Notes: generated by a model from the sequence alone, not told the origin. A DNA stretch of 10,232 bases from Clostridia bacterium (GCA_900769565.1 CAAGHC010000070.1:1-10232); one strand, 5' to 3'. Shown: positions 1 through 5,562, counted from the first letter of the stretch. Program-made: numbers and translations.

Positions 1-2
1 AA

Positions 3-404
3 AATTTTTTTGCTTTACAAAACGACAGTATTCGATTTGACGGTGTAGTGATTTGTGGTTCACGTTGTTGGAGTGTTCCGGGTAGCCCTGATTTTAACGA
101 GCAAGATAGGAAAATTTATCTTCGTGAAACTGAAAGATTAAAATTGTCGTTAAAATCTGCGAAAAAGTTGCAACAAGAAGGGGATAAATTAGTTGCGCTT
201 GTGCATTATCCACCTTTTAACGTGCAAAGAGAAGATTCACTTTTTACGCAAATTTTTGAAGAAAACGGTGTTGATATTGTTATTTACGGGCATTTACACG
301 GTAAAAACGTTAGGGCGGATAAATTAGTTGTTAAAAACGGCGTAAAATATTACCTTACGTCTTGTGACCAAACGGAAAATAAATTAACGGAGATATTATT
401 GTGA
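3..404 (+). CDS. Metallophosphoesterase, C-terminal part (COG1768-like), 5' end outside window
   Basis: The reading frame is open to the left edge, giving 133 codons of the C-terminal part. A GTG at 48 is an internal valine, not a start, because coding continues upstream. The fragment carries two metal-ligand blocks of calcineurin-like phosphoesterases: HYPP (His codon at 204) and GHLHG (288-302). The order GxRCW, then RExxRLxxSL, then HYPPFN, then DIVIYGHLHG resembles the predicted phosphohydrolases of COG1768. Such enzymes hydrolyse phosphate mono- or diesters with a two-metal centre; the substrate cannot be told here. The N-terminal metal ligands (DxH, GDxxD, GNHE) should lie upstream of the window. 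The stop TGA overlaps the GTG start of the next gene, so the two are probably translated together. No signal peptide can be judged. Family call is confident, function is not. Confidence 0.85.
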   Translation, partial: NFFALQNDSIRFDGVVICGSRCWSVPGSPDFNEQDRKIYLRETERLKLSLKSAKKLQQEGDKLVALVHYPPFNVQREDSLFTQIFEENGVDIVIYGHLHGKNVRADKLVVKNGVKYYLTSCDQTENKLTEILL

Positions 405-1543
405 GTGAAGTAGGAAATAAGCCGTTATTTAAGGATAAAGCAGTTAATTATTTTAAAACCTTGCCTAAACGTTATTTTATCGTAGCGTTTTCGGGTATGG
501 CACAGGGATTGTTCGTAACTCTTATTGCCGGTACTATCCTTGCGATGGTTGCAGGGTGGATAGGTGACAACTACGTTGGAAACACTTTACTTTTCATTGC
601 AAATATAGCAAAAATCATGATGGGCGCAGGTATAGGTGTAGGAATAGCGCACGCTCTTGGTAAAAATAAATTACTGATTTTTTCTGCTGGCGTTGCTGGT
701 ATGGTAGGTGCTTGGGCTGACCAACTTATGGTAGGCGGTGGTGGGCTAACGGCTATAACTACGAAAATGGCGCTCGCTCTTCCTGGTAATCCTATCGGTG
801 CGTACGTTGTAACAATGCTTACAATAGAAATTGTAGAACTCTATGCAGGGAAAACCAAACTTGATATAATTTTAATACCTATAGGAACTTTGTTGCTTTC
901 ATTTGTAGGTGTTTTCGTTGCTTTTCCGTTTATTTGGGTAGTAAATCAATTAGGTGTTTTAATTGCGCTTGCAACTAAAGCAACGCCTTTTGTAATGGGC
1001 GTGCTAATTTCAGTCATAATGGGTATTGTTTTAACAATGCCTACGTCCTCTGCCGCTATTTGGGTTGCCGTTGCGTCACCGGTCTTAAACGGTGGGAATT
1101 TAGAGCAGATTGAGGCAATTTTACTTGCGGGTGGTGCTGCAACGGTTGGTTGCGCTTGTCACATGGTTGGTTTTGCAGTCGCAAGTTATCGTGAAAACGG
1201 TTTTGGTGGCTTAATTGCGCAAGGTTTAGGAACGAGTATGTTGCAAATTCCTAACATTATGAAAAAGCCTGTTATCATGATGCCTATGATTATATCTAGT
1301 GCAGTTTTAGGACCACTTTCAACCTGTTTATTTGCATTAAAGTGTGGTGCGTCCGGTGGTGGAATGGGTACTAGTGGTTTAGTTGGCGTGTTTGATTTAT
1401 TTAAATATACGTCTGGTGCGCTTGGTATCGTTGGAATAGTTCTTTTAATGATTGTCCTTCCTGCTATCTTGAATATTGTAATTAGCGAATTTATGAGAAA
1501 GAAAGAATGGATAAAATACGGGGATATGAAACTTCCCGATTAG
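401..1543 (+). CDS. PfoR/PTS_EIIC_2-type membrane protein (putative PTS sugar transporter subunit IIC)
   Basis: 380 residues, full length for the PfoR-like EIIC family (COG3641). The GTG start at 401 has an upstream GGAG at 389-392 with 8 bases spacing and overlaps the previous stop by 4 bases. The protein is strongly hydrophobic, with about eight to ten membrane segments between residues 25 and 362, and glycine-rich conserved stretches: GAGIGVGIAHALGKNK (75-90), GNPIGAYV (129-136), TMPTSSAAI (212-220), GTSMLQIPNI (277-286) and KCGASGGGMGTSGLVG (314-329). The family is named after PfoR, linked to perfringolysin O expression in Clostridium perfringens, and resembles PTS permease domains. No EIIA, EIIB or sugar enzyme gene lies beside it, so it may use general partners encoded elsewhere or not act as a PTS permease. 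Substrate is unknown. Confidence 0.85.
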   Translation: MSEVGNKPLFKDKAVNYFKTLPKRYFIVAFSGMAQGLFVTLIAGTILAMVAGWIGDNYVGNTLLFIANIAKIMMGAGIGVGIAHALGKNKLLIFSAGVAGMVGAWADQLMVGGGGLTAITTKMALALPGNPIGAYVVTMLTIEIVELYAGKTKLDIILIPIGTLLLSFVGVFVAFPFIWVVNQLGVLIALATKATPFVMGVLISVIMGIVLTMPTSSAAIWVAVASPVLNGGNLEQIEAILLAGGAATVGCACHMVGFAVASYRENGFGGLIAQGLGTSMLQIPNIMKKPVIMMPMIISSAVLGPLSTCLFALKCGASGGGMGTSGLVGVFDLFKYTSGALGIVGIVLLMIVLPAILNIVISEFMRKKEWIKYGDMKLPD

Positions 1544-1558
1544 TAACATTGATTTATT

Positions 1559-1590
1559 GACCGTTGGTTTTTAACTGGCGGTCTTTTTTA
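1559..1590 (+). terminator. Intrinsic terminator after the PfoR-like gene
   Basis: An 11-pair stem (1559-1569 with 1573-1583, including three G-U pairs) closes a three-base loop and is followed by a run of six T (1584-1589). It starts 15 bases after the stop at 1543 and separates the phosphoesterase/PfoR unit from the sporulation operon. Confidence 0.9.
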
Positions 1591-1623
1591 TTGTCGTATT
1601 TTTAGGTTTTGTTGCATAAAAAT
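1591..1623 (+). promoter_or_regulatory. Candidate promoter of the yabP operon (sigma-E-like or sigma-A-like)
   Basis: The gap holds TTGTCG (1591-1596), an 18-base spacer and CATAAA (1615-1620), a moderate sigma-A match. The same bases give TCGTATT (1594-1600), 14 bases, then CATAAAAAT, close to the sigma-E pattern (KHATANN, 14-15 bases, CATANNNT) but with one -35 mismatch and the final T one base late. In Bacillus subtilis yabP and yabQ are sporulation genes of the mother-cell sigma-E programme, which makes the second reading attractive, but this is inference from weak matches. Confidence 0.35.
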
Positions 1624-1663
1624 AGAGTGGATAGTCTTGTTTAATAAAGTGAAGGAGAAGAGT

Positions 1664-1927
1664 ATGCAACAAAATTTAGTTGAAGGTAGTAGAATTGTTC
1701 TTGATGAAAGAAAAAGGTTAACGATTTCTGGTGTGCAATCGGTAGACGGCTTTTCAGAGCAATATTTAAACTTAACGATAAACGGGAATAAAGTTAGAGT
1801 TTTAGGGGAAAAAATTAAAATATCGGCATTTAATAAATCGAATGGAAATTTTAGCGCAGACGGTCTGTTTTTTGAGATAAGGTTTATTGAGAAAAAACAA
1901 CCCGTTACAAAAAGGCTATTTAAATAA
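1664..1927 (+). CDS. yabP: YabP/YqfC-family sporulation protein
   Basis: 87 residues. ATG at 1664 is preferred to a TTG at 1637 because GAAGGAG (1651-1657) stands 6 bases before it. The short beta-rich sequence fits the YabP domain: RKRLTISGVQSVDGF (about 16-30), a middle strand block LNLTINGNKVRVLGEKIKIS (35-54), then GNFSADGLFFEIRF (59-73). Family knowledge: YabP is a small sporulation protein made in the mother cell, and its relative YqfC is also a sporulation protein; the biochemical role is unsettled. No signal peptide or membrane segment is visible, so it is probably cytoplasmic or peripheral. The stop TAA shares a base with the ATG of the next gene (TAATG), and the partner downstream is yabQ, as in Bacillus, which supports the call. 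Confidence 0.87.
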   Translation: MQQNLVEGSRIVLDERKRLTISGVQSVDGFSEQYLNLTINGNKVRVLGEKIKISAFNKSNGNFSADGLFFEIRFIEKKQPVTKRLFK

Positions 1928-2403
1928 TGTTTGTAGCGCAAAATCAATTTTACGTATTTGTAGCCTGCGTTTCATTCGGTATTTTTGCTGGAATTATTTT
2001 TAGCGTTTTTTCAAGCGTAAAATTAGTTTTAAAATATAAATACGTTGCCGTTGTTTTAGATGCTCTTTCGTTTGTAGTGTCGTCCATATTGTTTTTAATT
2101 TATTCTTACGTTATTGGCTTTCCAAATTTAAGAATATACATGATTGTAGGCGTTTTTATCGGAATTTGGTTATATTTGAAAAGTTTTCACATAATACTTG
2201 CAAAAATTGCTAAAATGGCTTATAATATAACGGTAAGAAAATTACTTATAGGAAGGCGAAAACTACATGACCGAAGACAAGATAAAAAGGTTAATAGTTG
2301 CGATGACTGTCGGCGCAGTATTGCTGATAGTAATTCTTGCATCAATTATGATTTATCAAATCGTTGCCATAAACGTAGAAAAAGACAGAAAAGCACAAAT
2401 TGA
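1927..2403 (+). CDS. yabQ: YabQ-family spore cortex membrane protein with overprinted C-terminal tail
   Basis: 158 residues. ATG at 1927 overlaps the yabP stop by one base and has no strong ribosome site of its own, suggesting coupled translation. The N-terminal QFYVFVACVSFGIFAGI (7-23) starts a first membrane segment, followed by a YabQ-like LDALSFVVSSILFLIYS (44-60) and a third segment around 69-92 after the NLRIYMIVGVFIG block. In Bacillus subtilis YabQ is an integral membrane protein needed for normal spore cortex formation. The last 45 residues (114-158) are rich in Lys, Arg, Asp and Cys and are read from DNA that also codes the start of the next gene in another frame. That tail may be real overprinting, or the result of loss of an earlier stop. 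The membrane core is intact. Confidence 0.82.
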   Translation: MFVAQNQFYVFVACVSFGIFAGIIFSVFSSVKLVLKYKYVAVVLDALSFVVSSILFLIYSYVIGFPNLRIYMIVGVFIGIWLYLKSFHIILAKIAKMAYNITVRKLLIGRRKLHDRRQDKKVNSCDDCRRSIADSNSCINYDLSNRCHKRRKRQKSTN

Positions 2404-2542
2404 GGCGAAGATTTCCGAGTACGATAGGCTTATCGAAGAGGGCGAAGAAAGTTTGATTATAAGGTCAAACCCAAAGTGGATTGAGTATCAAGCAAGAAAA
2501 TTAGGATATATTCACGAGGGCGATAAATCGTTAGGTAACTGA
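2267..2542 (+). CDS. divIC: DivIC/FtsB-like septum formation initiator
   Basis: 91 residues with the usual layout of this family: short cytoplasmic N terminus, one membrane segment (about 9-33), a charged coiled-coil stretch (about 35-60) and a C-terminal block WIEYQARKLGYIHEGD (71-86), which matches the IExxAR-LG-x-PGE signature of DivIC/FtsB proteins. The ATG at 2267 has AGGAAGG (2250-2256) ten bases upstream; a second ATG at 2303 would cut into the membrane segment. Family knowledge: DivIC sits with FtsL and DivIB (FtsQ) in the divisome, where the trimer helps activate septal peptidoglycan synthesis. It follows yabQ as in Bacillus, but its first 137 bases lie inside yabQ. Its stop overlaps the next start by one base (TGATG). 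Confidence 0.85.
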   Translation: MTEDKIKRLIVAMTVGAVLLIVILASIMIYQIVAINVEKDRKAQIEAKISEYDRLIEEGEESLIIRSNPKWIEYQARKLGYIHEGDKSLGN

Positions 2543-3414
2543 TGAAATACGGTGTTATTGATATAGGCTCTAACTCGGTGCGATTGATGATTAGCGACGG
2601 GCAAAAAAGTCTTTATAAGCTTGTGAAAACCACACGTCTTGCAGAAGGAATGGGTGAAGATAAATTATTACAACCCGAAACGGTGGACCGTACGGTACAG
2701 GCCGTTTCTTTTTTTGTAAAAAAAGCAAAAAGTGAAGAGGTTGACGTGTTGATGGCGTTTGCGACTGCAGCGGTTAGAAATGCTAATAACAAGTCGGGAT
2801 TTTTAGATGCAGTCTATAACGAGTGTGGAATTGAAATTGAAGTAATATCTGGTGACGTTGAGTCGGAAATAGGTCTTTTAGGTGCGCTTTGTGGTAAAGA
2901 CGGTGGCTTGATTGACGTTGGTGGGGCAAGTACGGAAATTATATTAACGTCTAACGGCTCTAAAACCTATGGTAAAAGTGTTAACGTTGGTGCTGTTGTT
3001 GTTAAAGATGCTTGTGGACAAGATAAAAAATTAGCAGAAAGGTTTATTTTTGAAAAGTTGTTGGAGTTCAATGAGTTTTCTAATGAAAATCTTACGGCGA
3101 TAGGTGGAACTGCAACTAGTATAGCGTCAATTATACAGCGTTTAGAACCTTATGACCCAAAAAAGACGGACGGGTTTGTTATAGATGTTGCAACCATGAG
3201 TAAAGTTGTTGATAATCTATATTCGCTTACGGTTGAGCAAAGGAAAAAACTTGTAGGGTTGCAACCCGAAAGGGCGGAAATCATTGCTGGTGGTGCGTTA
3301 ATTTTGTTATCCGTAATGAAAAAATTTAACGTAAAAACTCTAACCGTGAGTGAAAAAGATAATTTAGAAGGTTACCTTTTATATAAAAAGGAGAATTATG
3401 AAAAGAAGAACTAA
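2542..3414 (+). CDS. Ppx/GppA-family phosphatase (exopolyphosphatase or pppGpp hydrolase)
   Basis: 290 residues, the short two-lobed form without the HD-like C-terminal domain found in Escherichia coli Ppx. Actin-like ATPase-fold motifs are in order: phosphate loop 1 DIGSNSVRL (7-15), AFATAAVRNA (72-81), ISGDVESEIGLLGA (102-115) with Glu108 a good candidate for the catalytic base, phosphate loop 2 LIDVGGASTEI (123-133), AIGGTATSIAS (187-197), and a final TVSEKDNLEGYLL (268-280). The family removes terminal phosphate from polyphosphate and/or converts pppGpp to ppGpp; which one applies cannot be decided from sequence. Loop 2 has Ala129 where most members have a third Gly. It is cytosolic and probably made with divIC, since start and stop overlap by one base; no separate strong ribosome site is seen. 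Confidence 0.87.
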   Translation: MKYGVIDIGSNSVRLMISDGQKSLYKLVKTTRLAEGMGEDKLLQPETVDRTVQAVSFFVKKAKSEEVDVLMAFATAAVRNANNKSGFLDAVYNECGIEIEVISGDVESEIGLLGALCGKDGGLIDVGGASTEIILTSNGSKTYGKSVNVGAVVVKDACGQDKKLAERFIFEKLLEFNEFSNENLTAIGGTATSIASIIQRLEPYDPKKTDGFVIDVATMSKVVDNLYSLTVEQRKKLVGLQPERAEIIAGGALILLSVMKKFNVKTLTVSEKDNLEGYLLYKKENYEKKN

Positions 3415-4495
3415 TTTAATAAACAATATTTTATCGTTAGGTATAACTTTTTTAGCGTTATTCGTATGCGTTTATTTTTGCAATAATAGGTATGGAATAA
3501 ATATCGTTAAAGCAATGTCGATTTTTGCTGTTGGCGCAATAATTGCAGGTATTTTTAATACTTTCGTTCACGAACTTGGGCACATGATTGCAGGAAAAAA
3601 GAACGGATTTGAGTTTTCTTCAATGAGCGTTTGGTTTTTTAAGTGGACTAAAATTAAAGGTAGAATTCATTTTAATTTTGTTATGATGGGAGATGAAACG
3701 GGTTATACCGAAATGATACCTAAATATAGCGAAAATATTGAAAAACGTTATAAAAATATGATTGTAGGTGCTTTTTATGCGTCGTTTTTTGCAATGCTAA
3801 TAGGCATTCCACCATTGTTTTTGGTAAATTTACCCGTTTGGGTATACGGCATTTGGTCAATGTTTTTGCCCGTAGGTGTTTATTTTTATTTTGCAAGCGC
3901 TCTTCCTATGTCTACCTGTGGTATTAGGAACGACGGTGGCGTTGTGTACGGGATAAATAAGAAGGATGACCAAACGGCAGTTTTGATGAGTATTTTATCA
4001 ATTCAGGCACAGATGTATCAAGGTAAAACGCCTTCCGAAGTTGATGAAAAATTATATTTTGAGTTACCACAACTTCCTGAAGACGACCCTTTATTTGCCG
4101 TGTTGCTAAATTCAAGGTATAATTACTATCTTGACAAGTGTGATTTTGAAAACGCAAAGGCGGCTACGGCAAGGCTTTTAACATTGGAAGATTACGTTCC
4201 TAAATACTATAAAAACGTATTTAAAACTGATGCGCTCTATAATGCTTGCACTTTTGATTTTAATGAAGAACTTGCAGATGATTACACTTACGAACTTGAA
4301 AAATATCTTAACAACGTAAATACTGCAACCAACGTTAGGGTGAAATTGGCCTATTTATTAAACGTAAAAGGCGAAAAAGATGCTTTTGAGTTGTTCTATA
4401 AGAAAGGCTTAAAAGAGGCTGATAGGTGTCAAATAAAGGGGCAAGGGGCTTTTGAGAAGAAACTCTTTGAGCGCCTAAAAGAAAGCGTTGAATAA
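3398..4495 (+). CDS. Membrane zinc metalloprotease-like protein (M50-like) with helical C-terminal domain
   Basis: 365 residues. ATG at 3398 follows AAAAGGAG by 4 bases and overlaps the phosphatase gene by 17. Membrane segments are likely at about 10-28, 38-57, 121-145 and 148-169. The second runs into FVHELGHMIAGKKNGF, a zinc-binding HExxH motif (His58, Glu59, His62) as in site-2-protease-like intramembrane enzymes, and NDGG (178-181, Asp179) may be the distant third zinc ligand block, although the usual LDG context is weak. The rest (about 190-365) is soluble, charged and helical, resembling TPR-type repeats, perhaps for binding a partner or substrate. M50 proteases cut membrane-bound regulators such as anti-sigma factors or SpoIVFB's target. 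The target here is unknown. It closes the operon before the hairpin at 4513. Confidence 0.72.
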   Translation: MKRRTNLINNILSLGITFLALFVCVYFCNNRYGINIVKAMSIFAVGAIIAGIFNTFVHELGHMIAGKKNGFEFSSMSVWFFKWTKIKGRIHFNFVMMGDETGYTEMIPKYSENIEKRYKNMIVGAFYASFFAMLIGIPPLFLVNLPVWVYGIWSMFLPVGVYFYFASALPMSTCGIRNDGGVVYGINKKDDQTAVLMSILSIQAQMYQGKTPSEVDEKLYFELPQLPEDDPLFAVLLNSRYNYYLDKCDFENAKAATARLLTLEDYVPKYYKNVFKTDALYNACTFDFNEELADDYTYELEKYLNNVNTATNVRVKLAYLLNVKGEKDAFELFYKKGLKEADRCQIKGQGAFEKKLFERLKESVE

Positions 4496-4496
4496 T
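4467..4496 (+). promoter_or_regulatory. Weak candidate promoter for the pnuC-type gene
   Basis: TTGAGC (4467-4472) and AATAAT (4491-4496) are 18 bases apart and lie across the end of the protease gene. A transcript from here would start near 4503, before the hairpin at 4513, and would have to pass it to reach pnuC. I see no better promoter between the hairpin and the start codon. The match is modest in AT-rich DNA, so this is only a candidate. Confidence 0.22.
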
Positions 4497-4512
4497 TTGC
4501 AATAGATAAACT

Positions 4513-4551
4513 AAAACACTCGAAATGCGTTAGTATTTGCGAGTGTTTTTT
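4513..4551 (+). terminator. Intrinsic terminator or attenuator between the protease gene and pnuC
   Basis: A ten-pair stem, AAAACACTCG (4513-4522) with CGAGTGTTTT (4540-4549), is extended by four A-T pairs (4523-4526 with 4535-4538) across a one-base bulge, around an eight-base loop (4527-4534). The T run 4546-4551 follows the GC part. It ends only 9 bases before the pnuC start and touches its GGGG ribosome site, so it can close the upstream operon and may also limit pnuC expression. Confidence 0.85.
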
Positions 4552-4560
4552 GGGGTACGT

Positions 4561-5262
4561 ATGAAAAATCCGTTTTCCTGCTTAAATAAAAAGGATTGGG
4601 CGCTATATATTTCATCTTTAATTGTTGCCGTTACGTGTAACTTTTTTGGTGATAGAGTTAGTGCGTTAAATCTTGTTGCCGTTATTTTTGGAATGACTGC
4701 GTTAATATTCATTGCAAAGGGTAACGTGTGGGGGCAAGTGTTTAGCGTTTTGTTTGGCACGTTATATTCAATTACCGCCATTAAATATAGATATTATAGT
4801 GAAATTATAACATATTTAGGAATGACTGCGCCTATCGGTTTGTTTTCTATTTTTTCATGGCTAAAAAATCCTTACAAACGTGGGGAAAACGTAGTAAAAA
4901 TAAGGCGACTAACCCTTAAAGAGTTCATGATAACGTTTTCACTTACTATTGTTGTAACCGTAGTGTTTTATTTTATATTAAAAGCGCTTGGAACTAAAAA
5001 TTTAATAGTTTCAACCGTGTCGATTACAATGAGTTTTTTAGCATCAATATTAATGTTGCGAAGAATATCGTATTACGCTATAGTTTTTATGCTTAACGAC
5101 GTGGTGTTGATAATATTGTGGATTTTGGCATGTTTTGACGATTTAACTTATTTATCAATGGTAGCCTGCTTTTTTATGTTCTTATTTAACGATTTGTATG
5201 CTTTTGTGCATTGGAAAATACGAGAAAAACAACAAGGTTTAACTAAAAAAAGAGAGCAATAA
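4561..5262 (+). CDS. pnuC: PnuC-family nicotinamide riboside (mononucleotide) transporter
   Basis: 233 residues from ATG 4561; a TTG at 4537 lies inside the hairpin and is rejected. The likely ribosome site is GGGG (4552-4555), 5 bases before the ATG. The protein has seven or eight membrane segments (about 13-29, 34-51, 56-75, 83-100, 121-141, 148-166, 170-190, 196-214). PnuC-like features include KGNVWGQVFSVLFGTLYS (53-70), RYYSEIITYLGMTAPIGLFS (77-96) followed by SWLKNPYK (99-106), and RRISYYAIVFMLNDVVLIILW (167-187) with the family's Asn-Asp and Trp. Known PnuC proteins are facilitators that import nicotinamide riboside, which is trapped by a kinase to feed NAD synthesis. No nadR-like or ribosyl kinase gene is in the window. 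Exact substrate (riboside, mononucleotide or another vitamin of the Pnu group) is inferred only by family. Confidence 0.87.
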   Translation: MKNPFSCLNKKDWALYISSLIVAVTCNFFGDRVSALNLVAVIFGMTALIFIAKGNVWGQVFSVLFGTLYSITAIKYRYYSEIITYLGMTAPIGLFSIFSWLKNPYKRGENVVKIRRLTLKEFMITFSLTIVVTVVFYFILKALGTKNLIVSTVSITMSFLASILMLRRISYYAIVFMLNDVVLIILWILACFDDLTYLSMVACFFMFLFNDLYAFVHWKIREKQQGLTKKREQ

Positions 5263-5279
5263 TTTTGCTCTCTTTTTTT
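5245..5279. terminator. Bidirectional terminator shared by pnuC and the convergent small gene
   Basis: A perfect 15-pair stem (5245-5259 with 5265-5279) encloses a five-base loop. The core is GAGAGCAA with TTTGCTCTC, flanked by seven A on one side and seven T on the other, so it reads as a terminator with a T run on both strands. The pnuC stop (5260-5262) is in the loop, and the stop of the minus-strand gene (5278-5280) overlaps the stem base. Confidence 0.92.
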
Positions 5280-5427
5280 ATCCCATAAATTCCAAATCGG
5301 AATAACAATATGGACAAATTCTCATTGAATTTTGTGCGCAAGAGTAACATATGCTCGCGCCACAGTTTGGACATAATAAAAGGTCGCCCATACCTATTTT
5401 ATTTCTGCAATTTTTGCACTCATCCAT
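5278..5427 (-). CDS. Small Cys-rich zinc-binding protein with four CxxC pairs (hypothetical)
   Basis: A complete 49-codon reading frame on the minus strand, ATG at 5427 down to TAA at 5278. The protein begins MDECKNCRNKIG and ends with CPYCYSDLEFMG. Eight cysteines form four CxxC pairs: 4/7, 19/22 (CPNCG), 27/30 (CYSC) and 38/41 (CPYC). This spacing is typical of two zinc sites, as in zinc ribbon or RING/treble-clef-like folds. AAAGGGGA lies 7 bases before the ATG, a good ribosome site. It faces pnuC tail to tail, sharing its terminator, and is divergent from gyrB. No membrane segment or signal peptide is present. It could bind nucleic acid or protein; I do not recognise a named family and propose no function. 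Regular Cys spacing, start, ribosome site and terminator together argue that it is a real gene. Confidence 0.82.
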   Translation of the reverse strand: MDECKNCRNKIGMGDLLLCPNCGASICYSCAQNSMRICPYCYSDLEFMG

Positions 5428-5434
5428 AGTAAAA

Positions 5435-5440
5435 TCCCCT
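5435..5440 (-). promoter_or_regulatory. Ribosome binding site of the small Cys-rich gene
   Basis: Read on the minus strand the bases are AGGGGA, preceded by AA, with a 7-base spacer to the ATG at 5427-5425. It is the only ribosome-site-like sequence in front of this short gene and supports its start. Confidence 0.7.
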
Positions 5441-5477
5441 TTAATATTCATGTGGAATTTATCTAAAAATATGCGCT

Positions 5478-5562
5478 ATTTTGCTAAAAGTTGTTAAATG
5501 ATTAAAAATCCACTTTAAAACTATAAATAGTTTTAATTTTTGCTAAAAATAGTTGTTAAAAT
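5478..5562 (+). repeat. Imperfect direct repeats in the gyrB upstream region
   Basis: TTTTGCTAAAA followed by GTTGTTAAAT begins near 5479 and recurs near 5538 as TTTTGCTAAAA, three more bases (ATA), then GTTGTTAAAAT. In addition CTATAAATAGTT (5521-5532) and CTAAAAATAGTT (5543-5554) match at 11 of 12 bases with starts 22 bases apart, about two helix turns. The second copy overlaps the gyrB -35 box. In such AT-rich DNA part of this could be chance. Confidence 0.5.
5515..5536. promoter_or_regulatory. Perfect palindrome, candidate operator in the divergent region before gyrB
   Basis: TTAAAACTAT (5515-5524) and ATAGTTTTAA (5527-5536) are exact reverse complements separated by AA. The site stands 17 bases upstream of the gyrB -35 box and about 90 bases from the start of the divergent small gene, a typical place for a dimeric regulator. 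The loop is only two bases and no GC is in the stem core apart from one pair per arm, so a role as terminator is less likely. Confidence 0.45.

Noticed and set aside
1637..1663. Longer yabP beginning at a TTG
   Set aside because: No ribosome site precedes it, while GAAGGAG is well placed for the ATG at 1664.
1588..1947. Minus-strand reading frame opposite yabP
   Set aside because: It is the shadow of yabP; the plus strand has a good ribosome site, a recognisable domain and operon context.
4496..4560. NAD-sensing riboswitch before pnuC
   Set aside because: The 65-base gap is filled mostly by a simple terminator hairpin; I could not recognise the conserved core of a known NAD or pnuC aptamer.
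4537..4560. Longer PnuC beginning at a TTG
   Set aside because: The codon lies inside the hairpin and the added residues do not fit the family; the ATG at 4561 begins at the usual place.
5478..5562. CRISPR-like or mobile-element repeat
   Set aside because: Only two imperfect, very AT-rich copies at uneven internal spacing, with no spacer array, no transposase and no flanking target duplication.
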